In this document: positions 1 to 10,207 of the stretch, one piece after another
Layout: each line of letters starts with the position of its first letter
How positions within the stretch are numbered: the stretch's first letter is position 1
From: Gymnopus androsaceus JB14
Lineage: Eukaryota; Basidiomycota; Agaricomycetes; Agaricales; Omphalotaceae
Length of the DNA: 64,000 bases
Reading direction: 5' to 3'
NCBI GenBank assembly: GCA_009733575.1
Contig: ML769427.1
Coordinates: forward strand, 1-64,000
Notes under the pieces: generated by a model
The model's input: the letters and a program-made list of their open reading frames with translations, nothing else
The model's database searches: none
What the model was told of the DNA's origin: nothing
Made by a program: the position numbers and the translations under genes

Positions 1-279
1 CGGGTCCTGCTATCAATCCAGAAGCCATTAAAGGCACATGCGACTATGAGATAGTCGAGGATAGAGACTTCTGTGCTTTGCTACCATACGTTGAAGGAAC
101 ATGAAGTCCGAAGACGGAGAAGTAGGCCGCGGAGGCTGGATCCAAGACCAAACAGGAGCTTGGCCTTTGGTGATGTTGCCTGCGACATGTTCTTGACTAT
201 ATTGAGCTCGAGGAGCTCAACGATTTCACTGCCCGGTCATCTAAAGTTCCTGGATCAGGGGTATGTACTTCGTGGAATG
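1..279. other. Left-edge flank, unassigned; possible partial exon
   Basis: A plus-strand frame is open from base 3 to a TGA near 111. Its composition looks coding (acidic and hydrophobic residues, ends LLPYVEGT), but no family is recognised and the 5' part lies outside the window. The rest, up to the copia stop codon, shows no LTR: I found no sequence here that repeats on the far side of the copia element. A short inverted motif GAGCTC-GAG-GAGCTC lies near 203-217. Confidence 0.2.
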
Positions 280-1809
280 TTAATTTCGGAAGGGTTTGTT
301 TTCTTTGAAGTTAATTCCCAAAAGATCCTTAAACTTTGCGAATTTAACAAGTGCGAGATTTTTTGTTAGAATATCTGCAATGTTATCTTCAGTGCAAACA
401 TAAAATAGTTCGACTTTATTTAATTCGACTCTTTCCCGAATATAGTGGAAGCGTATATCAATATGCTTGGTTCTTCTTTCTTGAATTGGATTCGAAGCGA
501 GAAAGATGGAGCCTTGATTGTCGCCCAGTAATGGTAAAGATTGAATTGAAATTCCAATCTCATTGAATAGAGATCGGAGCCACATGAGTTGTTGACATGA
601 GTCAGACAGTGCCATATATTCGGCCTCAGTGGACGAAAGCGCAGCAGTCTTTTGTTTGTGGGAGACCCACGATATTGGACCATTCGCTAATTGGATGATC
701 ATCCCGGTATGGGATTTTCGATCATCTGGATCAGATGCCCAGTTAGAATTGCAATAGGCTAAAAAGCCAGCATCCGAAAGACCGTCAAACACAAGTTCAT
801 AGTTCCTGGTGTACAAAAGGTAGCGTAGGATATGAAGTGATTTGGTGTAATGGTCTTTACTTGGATTTGCGGAGAATTGACTTAGTTTGATAACCGCAAA
901 AGCGATATCAGGGTGTGTGCCTAACATGAGGTATAATAATGATCCTATGATGCTTTGGTACTGGCGTCGCAGTTGAGGATCTACACGACCATTGTTTGCA
1001 GATGGTGTCCAAGAAGAAGGTAATGGGGTGTGAGCTTCTTTTGCTTTATCCATGCAAAATCGGCAAATGATCTTGATAAGGTAATCCCTTTGGTCAAGAA
1101 TCAATTTTCGCTTCTTGCGATCACGAGTTATGTGCATGCCAAGGAACTCTTTTGGTTCACCTAGATCATGGCAATCCCATATTTTCATAAATTCCTTTTT
1201 CTTCTTTAGGACTAAATCTTTATCAGAACCCATGAACAATGCATCATCGACATATACAATGGCAATTATGGTTTTGCCTTTATCTTTGAAGACGTATACA
1301 CCGGCATCTGAATTACAGTGCTTAAATCCTAGTTTACCCATAGAGGCGGTGCACTCTTTCCACCAGGATAAGCCAGACTGTTTCAGACCGTAAAGCGATT
1401 GGTGTAACCTCCAAACCTTCGTTTTTTCCTTAACGAAGCCTTCGGGTTGTTCCATGTAGATTTCTTCATCTAGCTTGCCATAAAGATAAGCCTGTTTGAC
1501 GTCAAGAGCCTGGATTTCCCAGTCTTCTAAAGCAGCTAAAGCTAGGAGTGTTCTACATTTTTCAAATCGCACAACAGGCGAAAACAACTCGTTATAATCT
1601 ATCCCTTGAACTTGTGAAAATCCTTTAGCGACGAGTCGGGCTTTGTATTGACCATCTCTCTTCTTGTTAAAAACCCATCGACATTTAATAGGTTTACGAC
1701 CAGGAGGTAATTTGACAACCTCAAAAACATTCCGTTGTTTTAATCCATCAATTTCCTCAATGCAAGCTTGATCCCATTTTTTGATTTCTTCCTGACTATT
1801 ACCGGCACT
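280..1809 (-). pseudogene. copia reverse transcriptase and RNase H
   Basis: This frame is open from just after a TGA at 1810-1812 to a TAA at 280. It shows the copia reverse transcriptase signature: LDVKQAYLYGKLDEEIY, QSLYGLKQSG and the catalytic YVDD box. RNase H follows, with TAALSSTEAEYMAL, GDNQGSIFL and RTKHIDIRFHYIRE. The C-terminus ends near the usual place for the family (DILTKNLALVKF). The upstream part of the reverse transcriptase is reached only after correcting a frame change near 1935 and the TGA at 1810, so a full polyprotein cannot be made from this copy. Confidence 0.92.
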
Positions 1810-2066
1810 TCAGTAATCTGCTTGTTGTGACCATGAGTCAGGGAAATTATTCAAATAACTTTGAATATCAAACTCGGCAAGGGAGTTTGAATAGGGAATC
1901 GAGTGAGTGAGCAAGAAGTTTTGTAATTTTACTCCCCTTCCTTAATCATTGACATGATATCCTCCTCAGATTCAGGTTCCGTGTCATTATTTGATGATGA
2001 TACAGGCTCATTTTCGTCTGAATCAGGACTAGGAGAGCATGGTCTGTTTGAAGGACCAGCCTGAGG

Positions 2067-4112
2067 CTATGCGGGATCATTTAATGGTAAAGGAACATTG
2101 CAAGCCGTTTGGCGTCGCCATCCGGCACTAGTCCCAGGAGTAGGAACCATGCCAGGATGGGTAGGGGGTCTACGTTCTCTCACAGGATTCTGCCGTTTCC
2201 ATTCTGCAACATCCTCTGGTTTATGACTGAAAGGATCAGGACGAGGAGGCGTAGGTGGACGGCAATTATCCTGTGGAGGTGGACTTATTGATGGAGACCG
2301 AGATGGTCGATGAGGTGGGAGGCCATCATCAGAAGAATCATCATCATCAAATTCACCAGGCAGATCTGGTGGATGATTTGCATTCTCATCTCGAGTCGAA
2401 AACGGTATTTGATCTGGATCAAAAAGATCGAGATCATCAGGTGGTGTGTCTGCATCACCATCTGAGGGTTGTGAAGAGTCGGATTTATCATAAGGGTTAG
2501 ACCGGACAGGTTTGTCGGGTTTTTCTCCTTCTCCAGATTCAGATTTACAACATGGGAACCAAGTTTCGTAAAAGGTAGCCTGAGCACCAGTGTAAATGGT
2601 GTTGTTGTTTCGCATGAATATATATCCTTTGCTTCCTTGGTCGTATCCAATAAAAATCATAGCCTCGGAGTGTGCAGATTGTTTATTTTTACGTTGTCCT
2701 TTAGGGATAAAAACGTAAGCACCAGAACCGAATGTTCTAAAATAAGAAACATCTGGTTTCTTCTGAGTGAAGATTTCAGTTGGAGTCTTCCAGTTCAATC
2801 GACACATTGGTGTGCGATTATACACATGCATCGCAGTGGAATATGAAAATTCCCACCAGGACTCTGGACAGCAGGCATGATGCCGCATTGATTCCGATTT
2901 GTCCATAAGTGTGCAATTGATGCGTTCTGCATGACCATTTTGTTGATGAATGTGAGGCTCAGATTTCTGGACCTCAATACCTTCACCCTTGAGAAACATT
3001 TCCATGATTTTGTTTAGAAATTCTCTCCCTCGATCTATGCGTATCTTTTTGATCTTTCGACCAGTTTGCTTTTCAGCCCAAGATTTATAATCTTTAAAGG
3101 CTTGAAATACATCAGAATTTTGATGCAATTTGATCGAAACAGCATATGAAGAACAATCATCCAATAACGTAATCACGTATTTAAATTTGTGATACGATAG
3201 AGTTGGTAATTCATTTAGATCCATGTGAATGAGATCAAGGATGTGTTCTGCTCACTTATTTGAAAGGGGGTAAGATTGCTGCGGGGCTTTTCCAAGAGCG
3301 CAACCTTTACATGGAGTTTTCTTAGTGGGGATAGGTATTTGTTTAGGAAGACCTTGTACATTCTTAGAAGCATTGCGTAAAACATCATTTCCAGGATGAC
3401 CGAAACGGTTATGCCATGTGTTGTAATCTATTGAAGTCATTGAGACCATTTCACACTCTGCATTTAATATATTTGAGTGGAGCCAATGAAGGCTATCACT
3501 GATAAAATCGGGATTGCAGGTCATTATGATCTTACGATCAGACTTCGTATGAATCTGAGTTCTATCCTCATTTATGACTGTATAACAGCCTTGTCGGTTC
3601 AATTGACCGATTGAAAGTAAGCGGTGTGGGCAGTGTGGTTGGTAAAACACCGGATGTAACTTAGTCGTATGGGTAAAGCCAGTGCCATTCTGGTGACAAA
3701 TGTAGATTGTCCCAGATCCCAAAATGAAAGAATTATTGCGACCGTCAGCAGTTTGTACTGGACGAGGAGTTTCAAATTCCTTGTAGTCAGCAAAGTCTTC
3801 AATATATGGGGTGAAATGTCCTGAAGTGCCTGAATCAAGTAGCCATTTTTGATTAGAAGAACTGGCTGTGACTTGAATCTCTGTGCGTTGTTCCTTATTC
3901 ACACAATTATGCATATAATTTATATATTCAACCCCATCAAGGGGTTGTGGATTACATACAGAGTCCAATAAATACAAAGTAGGAGCACTAAAATCGTATT
4001 GCGTGTTTATAGGTCCATCAACAGATGGCCTCGAGATAGTGTGCATCGTATAATCGTAGGAGTTCTGTTTAGAGATCCGGTGCAAAATTTTAGTGAACTT
4101 TTTCTTAATCAT
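2067..4112 (-). pseudogene. copia protease and integrase, interrupted by TGA
   Basis: Two ORFs in the same frame (4112-3252 and 3224-2067) are separated by a TGA at 3252-3254 and a short open stretch. The upstream part holds the retroviral-type aspartic protease motif LLDSGTSGH and the integrase zinc-binding region (HNRFGHPG ... CKGCALGK). The downstream part holds the DDE catalytic core: D in LLDDCSSYAV, D in RIDRGREFLN, and E in NGHAERINC. After the core comes a P/D/S-rich linker typical of copia integrase C-termini. The linker ends in TAG at 2067-2069, after which the same frame stays open to a TAA near 1932. The interruptions argue for a dead copy, although the catalytic residues remain. 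Confidence 0.85.
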
Positions 4113-4130
4113 AGAAAAGGAGGGAACTTG

Positions 4131-5261
4131 TCAGAAAATCAATTGCTCTTCACCGGTTCCAGAAGTTTCACCCTCATAGACATCCATATAGGAGTCAACG
4201 AGTCCTCCAAGATCAATCTCTTCTTCCTCAACCTTCATGTTGGCAAGGAGGGGATCAAAATCTCCGGTATAGGGGTCAAAAGATTCGACTGGAGGAGAAG
4301 AAACTTCGGTACCGTTGGTGATACCAGGAGTCATAGCAACGTAAGCTGCAGCAAAAGTGGCAACAGGAGTTTCCACGGTGGCCTCATGAGCCTGAGCCTT
4401 GCCTTTGCCTTTGCCCTTGCCACCACACCTGAATTTCTTCTTCTTGTTGTTATTTCCGTCGGAATTACCAGATTGGGAAGAGGTACCAGTTTGCGGCCCT
4501 TTGGGCGCTCCCTGGTTATCCTTCTTCTTCTTTTGGTTATTCCAAGAAGATCCGTCAACAGGACATTTCTTCACTGTGGAAAGATGGGATTGAAGAGAAA
4601 CGGTGGTGGAACGGCGACGTTTGAATTCATCCTGGATGGTGGGAATAATATCTGCCATTTTCAAGGTTTTTGCATCATATTGAGACAAAATTGACATGGC
4701 GAGACCATCCATGGATCGAGGTAAGGCGGCAAGCAAGATCATGGCCTGGATTGAATCGGTGAGAATCAATCCGGCATCAGTGAGGCGTGAGAAAATCGAT
4801 TGAAGGGAAGAGATTGGCATAGCCGGATCAACTCCTTCAGCCATTTCGAACATGATGGCTTCTTTAAAGATGCCAAACATGCCTGCGGCACCGGGACTTC
4901 CATAAGTGTCTTTGAGATGGGTCCAAGTCTCAGCAGCTGTATCCTTAACAGCAGTTTCGCGGATGTGGTCCGGGAGACGCAAAGCAATGGCACCAATTGC
5001 AGCATTGTCATTGTCATCCCAGGTTGCCATTTTCTCCATGATATCAGCAGGGGACATGTCAATCACCTGGCCAGCGGAATGAGTTCCTGCTGTGACTTCA
5101 GCTGTCGTAGCAACACGTGAAGTTTGGACAGGACGATTGTATCGTCCGTTGATATATCCGATGAGTTTCTGGAGGCGGAGATAGGCAACCATGGCGGTAG
5201 ACCATGTGCTGTAGTTGGTACCATCCAAATAAGGAATAATGGTAATGGCGGCGGAAGACAT
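4131..5261 (-). CDS. copia Gag polyprotein (376 aa)
   Basis: This is the first ORF of the copia element. Its N-terminal half has the gag look of copia elements (LDGTNYSTWSTAMVAYL near residue 13, then a helical region with ETWTHLKDTYGS near residue 130). The C-terminal third is rich in K/G/Q and carries CGGKGKGKGK where a zinc knuckle is expected, but a complete CX2CX4HX4C motif is not visible. It ends in TGA and the pol frame continues without a shift six codons downstream, so Gag and Pol are separated by a stop codon only. The gag frame itself is intact over 376 codons, in contrast to pol. Confidence 0.85.
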   Translation of the reverse strand: MSSAAITIIPYLDGTNYSTWSTAMVAYLRLQKLIGYINGRYNRPVQTSRVATTAEVTAGTHSAGQVIDMSPADIMEKMATWDDNDNAAIGAIALRLPDHIRETAVKDTAAETWTHLKDTYGSPGAAGMFGIFKEAIMFEMAEGVDPAMPISSLQSIFSRLTDAGLILTDSIQAMILLAALPRSMDGLAMSILSQYDAKTLKMADIIPTIQDEFKRRRSTTVSLQSHLSTVKKCPVDGSSWNNQKKKKDNQGAPKGPQTGTSSQSGNSDGNNNKKKKFRCGGKGKGKGKAQAHEATVETPVATFAAAYVAMTPGITNGTEVSSPPVESFDPYTGDFDPLLANMKVEEEEIDLGGLVDSYMDVYEGETSGTGEEQLIF

Positions 5262-6600
5262 TGTGTGATAAGAGTTCTATTAAAAGGAAGTCAGCAACAT
5301 TCAATTAAGAAGTGCGTGATTCAGTTATGAACATCAAATCTATTCAACGTGTCTTTTACCCATTGACTTAGTGTTAGGTGTTGATCGCATTTTTAATTCC
5401 ATCCATATTTCCATCTCCGATCTGATCATTCCTATCAGCATCGGCAAGTGTTCGTAAAAGGCTATGTACTAAAACCATATGCCAATAGAAAACCGTTTGT
5501 TTGATGTTCTACTGAAAGTGCTGAAAGATCAATTAAGATCAATTTCGCACATTAAGGTGCACAATCATTCTAATAGGCGTTTAAGTGACTTAAGGCAATA
5601 TGGGGGAATGAATACAGTAGGAGGCCAAGAGATCTCACACATGTTTGCATTTGCCCAGCCTATGCGCATATGCTTTTGATTATTCACATAGCGGCAGAAG
5701 TCTACCTGGGAAGGGGAATTGGCCCCTAAATCACTCACAGTGAAGTGAAACGATCAAAAGTTCATTCATTGTGGAGTGCCTATGTATATACAATATATAT
5801 TATTAGCCTGAACAGAAGAAGCCTTATATTTTCGGCATTCTTCTCGGAAGAGGAAAGGAAAGCGATCGCAAGTTTTACCTTGCTACCAAATCAATGCACC
5901 ACAAGCTTGAACTTTCTAATACACTCAGTTAAGAGCAACCAGAATTGTTTGTTAACACGATCAACTATTTGACAAAGTCGCAATGGTTGTAAGACCTTCG
6001 TCGAACAGACTCGGGGCCCATAACCTGTTGAACAGCAAGTGAGACAAATGGTGAAATCACATTACTAACCAAGTGTAAGGCTTGAGGAGTGGAACAGTTG
6101 TGTGAGAGAGCTAAGTATTGTCTGAGAGGACAGTAAAGCAGTAGTATGCAGAGCAATATGGACTACAGGTAAACTACTACAGCTTATATACTAAATGTCT
6201 GTAAAACTGTACAGTACCCTAAATCTAATAATAGGTACAGTATTGGTAAGTGTCCATGCGGACAATGGTCCCTACAATGTGATGTATGTATGTACATCAG
6301 CAGTTGATATCCTAGCTATAATCACATATATGTAAGTAGCGAATGATATTAATCAAATGATATCAACACATAGGAATGTGATTTTGGTGATTGGTAAGCC
6401 AATGTTGAATATCACGGTACAGAGTACCTGATCATGTGTCCATGATCGAGAGCGTATCTTTCAACAAGGTACTGTGATATACTGGTACAGAAGCATGATA
6501 TGACTTGTGTTAATTGCAGCCCTACTTTTATATGTTATGGTACTGCTATGACTAGAATGATATGGCTGTATTGGAGTAGTACTGATAGCTCAGTGTGAGT
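5262..6600. other. Non-coding flank of the copia element
   Basis: AT-rich DNA with only short random ORFs. I looked here for the 5' LTR and a primer binding site for the copia element and found nothing convincing. No gene is supported. Confidence 0.5.
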
Positions 6601-7326
6601 ATATGCATAGTATCATCAGGACTGGGTACTCTTGTACTATTACAACCAACTGTTCATGGATTTCGGAAAAATACACAATAGAAAACAACAGAAAAGATAC
6701 CAAAACCTTGAGGATGAATTTACTCCAAACAATTACAAGTACCTGTATAACTGTAACTGTAAGCCATATTCTACAGTTATAGTGCAGATCCCTAGTGGCT
6801 GTTCCATAACCATATTTACATGGCAGTACCATAACTGTATTTATAATTTATAGTGTGTAACTTGGGTCAGGTTGGGTGCCCAAAACATCAACCCAACCTG
6901 GAGCCAAGGCTATACCCATACCTGGTTCAACAGGTATGGGTTTCTCATGGTTGGGTTAGGTTACAGTTTCTCCCAGACACCAGGAATCCCATATAGAAAT
7001 ACAAACCAATAATGACATCATAACCAAAAAGAACTCAAATTTTTTGTGATATGACATCATAATTGAGGGTTCAGGTATTCTTGTATCAAAAAAAACAGTA
7101 CAGTACTACAAATTTACTAAGATCAAGTACAGCTATGAGATCAATATGCAAAAAATATTCTTGACCCTGGATGGATTCAGGTGAGTCTTGGGTCTGCAGA
7201 GCTGGACCCAACCCAACCCAGCACAGCCACCTGACCCGGAAACTCGGCTCACCCAGCATACCTGGGCCACACACTAATAATTTATATGGTAATGTTTTAA
7301 CCATACTCATACAGTGCCAGCATGAC

Positions 7327-7689
7327 CAAGGGGGTACCGGACTTACGGCCCATTACACTCCGGTGGGTGGTTGGTTGCTGCTGAGAGGCCACTAAATATT
7401 TTTTCAAACCTATCTTTCAGAGGCTCTGAGAGCTTTGAAGGGTTAAATATGCTATTGGTAATTGTTATAGGTATTTATCTGTAGCCAATATATGCCAAAT
7501 GGAAATATTGAGCCTAGAGATAGGCATCAGCGGGAGATATTTATGAGGTCATCTCTGTATGTCATCAAGATTTGTAATGATATAGATAAGATTATTACCA
7601 TATATAGTATATCAGACATCACGTGGGTGTTGCGTGGGTGGGTGGTTGCCCCTCCAAGGCCCTTAAAATATTTTTTTCGGACCCCCTTG
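7327..7689. mobile_element. 363-bp TIR element (hAT-like MITE) with 8-bp TSD
   Basis: The element begins CAAGGGGGTACCGG and ends in GGACCCCCTTG, an imperfect terminal inverted repeat. It is flanked by the direct repeat AGCATGAC at 7319-7326 and 7690-7697. An 8-bp duplication is typical of hAT and also of KDZ and P superfamilies. It has no meaningful ORF, so it is non-autonomous. Its terminus matches that of the larger neighbour at 7722-9412, so both belong to one family. Confidence 0.75.
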
Positions 7690-7721
7690 AGCATGACCAT
7701 ATTTTATAGTGCCACTGTAAT

Positions 7722-9412
7722 CAAGGGGGGTCTGGCATTCAAAGCACTGAGACCGTGTGGTTTGTTTGCTCGTGTGGTCATTTGGGTGCTCAAACTTTTA
7801 TACAGGGAAAAGGGTAATCTGAAATCAACTTTTTCCTCGCTATAGATACAGGAAATCTGAATAGACAAATATCTTTTAATGTACTTTAAGCTGTATGGGC
7901 CAAGCTCATACAAAATTTGAGCTGTATTTGAAAGAATTGCAAGTAAAATAACAATTTCTTGAAAGTTCATGTGGTAACTGAACGCGTACCATATTGAAGC
8001 GCCCGTACTTTGCCTCACTCATTCATCGCGTCAATACGAATCTTTATTCCAGTAAGTCCTCATTCCCATTCAGATGGATTCAAAAACTAAATTTTGTCTC
8101 TTATAGTGCTAAATTCAATATAATTAAGGCCCAAAATAATACCAACACGACTTGAATATGGATGCTTTGGGACTGTACGGCTCGGACAATGTTCAGATGG
8201 ATTTGGATGAAGTTGGGGATGGCATGGATGATCCTTTCACTGCTATAGATTCTGCACCTGGTCCTCCGAGCTTTATTCCTTCCCACAATTACAATGAAAT
8301 GGATACAGATGATCCAATCAACTTCCTCTCGCATCATTCTAGCAACCTTTCCTGGAGGGATCCAGAGCCTCCAAGTCCCGTCGAATTTTATTGTTCTCCT
8401 TCTCAGTTCATTCCTCATAAATCTTCATACCAAATGCCGCTGCCTTCACCATCTTTTACACCCAGTTGTTCTCTCAGCCCCAGTGAATCTAAAAACACTC
8501 AAAAATGCGATCTCTGTGGTTCTGAAGTTCATATTGATGCTCAGAATTATAAATGGAATCTTCATCGAGGCAGTTTTGAATGTCAGAAGAAAGCACGTCG
8601 AGCTTAGTGTGAACAGAGAAAGGTAAAGGACAACGAAGCAGAATGCCATCGGAGGTCTCTTTCCATTGATGTCTCTTGTGGCCGTTCACAGTCTATCATA
8701 TCTGTGGGGTCTCGTGGCCGTTTGCCATCTGTCATGTCCATCGATCCTGCTACTTCATCCTCTAGTCATCATGTATTTGCTGTAAATCCCTCCTGTGGTT
8801 GTTCACAATCTGTCATGTCGATTGATTCTGATACTTCCTTTTCTCTACAACATGACCCTGTCTCAATGAAATGTCCTGGAGTTTCCTCTGGACTTTTGAC
8901 GTTCAATTATCCATCAATGCTACATACCATTGCACCCAAGAAATACCCTTTCCGGTCATACCAAGAGGTTCGCATTGGTAACTCTGACCCAATACAGTAC
9001 ATCCGTGCACTGTCTTGTCGTAACAAGTGTGCATCAAGTGCGGGCAGAGAAACAACCTGCATCCCGTTTAGAAGACAACAGTAAGTGTGGCCGCGCTGTA
9101 CCGATCCTTCCTACCAACCCTTAGTCCTTACTGTTGACCTTGCAGACTTTGCGTCAATATTGTTTTTCTTGCTACAAATGCGTTTTTATGCTATCTCACT
9201 TGTTATTGCTCTCACATCCAGTAATGAATGTTGTATTACTATCGTAGATACTGTTTAATGTGCCTTATATGGCTTGAATTGCATGCAATGAAGGAGATTG
9301 AAGAAATTTCGCAGCTAGGTGCCAAAAGGGATTTTCTTTTATATCATCACCATCATGGTACCAAAAATCTTTTACACACAATCTCAGGAATTTTGATTCC
9401 GGACCCCCCTTG
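7722..9412. mobile_element. 1.69-kb TIR element with 8-bp TSD, carries an ORF
   Basis: The left end reads CAAGGGGGGTCTGGCATTC and the right end, read inward on the minus strand, reads CAAGGGGGGTCCGGAATC. The element is flanked by the perfect direct repeat ACTGTAAT at 7714-7721 and 9413-9420. Removing it restores the surrounding minisatellite. It shares its terminus with the MITE at 7327-7689. The only substantial ORF inside (8158-9084) is not a recognisable transposase, so mobility would have to be supplied in trans. An assignment to hAT rests on the 8-bp duplication and is not proven. Confidence 0.75.
8158..9084 (+). pseudogene. Uncharacterised TE-borne protein with CxxC...H...C motif, one internal TAG
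   Basis: A single frame runs from ATG 8158 to TAA 9082-9084, broken only by TAG at 8605-8607. The N-terminal 100 residues are rich in D, P and S (MDALGLYGSDN at the start). A possible zinc-binding segment follows, CDLCGSEVH with an H and a C about 20 residues further (NLHRGSFECQKK). After the stop codon a serine-rich part contains repeated phrases of the type GRSQSIISV and GCSQSVMSID, followed by a YPFRSYQEV segment. I do not recognise the family. The ORF sits inside the 1.69-kb TIR element, so it is probably a transposon passenger or helper. A real stop, a sequencing error or an unrecognised intron are all possible. Confidence 0.5.
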
Positions 9413-9560
9413 ACTGTAATCATACTGGTGCCACTGTAGATATAGTGCCACTTTAACCATATTCATATAATGCCACCATGACCATATTTTATAGTGCCAC
9501 TATGACCATATTTTACAGTGCCACTCTAATCATATCTATAGAATGTCATCATAACCATAT

Positions 9561-10205
9561 ATGGTATGGTGTATATCCCTACCCCTGCTGCTGTTTTATG
9601 AGAAATTTCTGATTTTTTGTTATTATTATCCATTATTGGGTTTTTTTTGCAAAAGATCCAGGGTCATGTGATTGTGATACATCCCTGAATATTTTCCACA
9701 TTTTTTACAATTTTTCCAGGATTTTTCCGGGATTTATGAGGCCTAATTTTCGATTTTTCCGCAAAATAAGCCCCTGTGGGCGCTAAAATCAAGTCCCAAA
9801 TCATGTGACAAAAATTAAAGTCGGTACAGGGTGCATTCCCACTGCCTGAATATTTTCAGTATTTTTCATGATTTTTTCAGTATTTATCAAGCCTAATCAC
9901 CGACATTTTTTCCAAAATAAGCGCCGGAGGGCGGGAAATAAGCGCCGGTGAGCGCACTATGCTATAGGTGCCAGTGGGCGGGCATCGGGCTAGGTGTATC
10001 ACCTTATCACAATCTTTTTAAAAACTTATGGATAAACAGTATTTGATGGTATTCTGCCATTTTGGGAGGGTGCCGAAAGGTGCCGTGGGCCGCCGAATAA
10101 GCGCCCTGGGTGCCAGGCCGGATTTTAGCAGCTGCCCGGCCATATTCCCGGGGCTCCAGAAGTTATTGTAGCTCTTTACAAAAGCTCTACGAAGTCTTAT
10201 CAACA
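9561..10205. repeat. Diverged direct repeats with AATAAGCGCC motifs, no gene
   Basis: Two related stretches (about 9684-9773 and 9845-9924) both run from CCTGAATATTTTC through T-rich DNA and a GGCCTAAT or AGCCTAAT step to AAAATAAGC. Further AATAAGCGCC copies follow at about 9918, 9938 and 10094. It looks like the end of an old repeat. No ORF is credible. Confidence 0.45.
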
Positions 10206-10207
10206 TT

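Larger units (their letters stand above)
280..5261 (-). mobile_element. Ty1/copia LTR retrotransposon, internal region, decayed
   Basis: Gag, protease, integrase, reverse transcriptase and RNase H follow each other on the minus strand in the order that defines Ty1/copia (integrase before reverse transcriptase). The coding region is interrupted by in-frame stops at 4131-4133 (TGA), 3252-3254 (TGA), 2067-2069 (TAG) and 1810-1812 (TGA), and by a frame change near 1935. I could not find LTRs: the sequences flanking 280 and 5261 do not match each other by eye. The copy is therefore an internal region with lost or strongly diverged LTRs, or the left LTR lies outside the window. Confidence 0.93.
6740..9560. 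repeat. Degenerate GTGCCA...ACCATATT minisatellite, interrupted by two TIR elements
   Basis: Variants of a unit reading roughly ATAGTGCCACTATGACCATATTTT recur at about 7287-7326, 7690-7721 and 9413-9560, with looser matches near 6770-6830. The blocks become one continuous array if the two TIR insertions (7327-7689 and 7722-9412) and one copy of each target-site duplication are removed. Units are about 22-27 bp and imperfect. No coding function is suggested. Confidence 0.7.

Noticed and set aside
5262..6300. 5' LTR and primer binding site of the copia element
   Set aside because: No segment here matches 1-279, and no tRNA-complementary stretch is evident next to gag, so I did not annotate an LTR.
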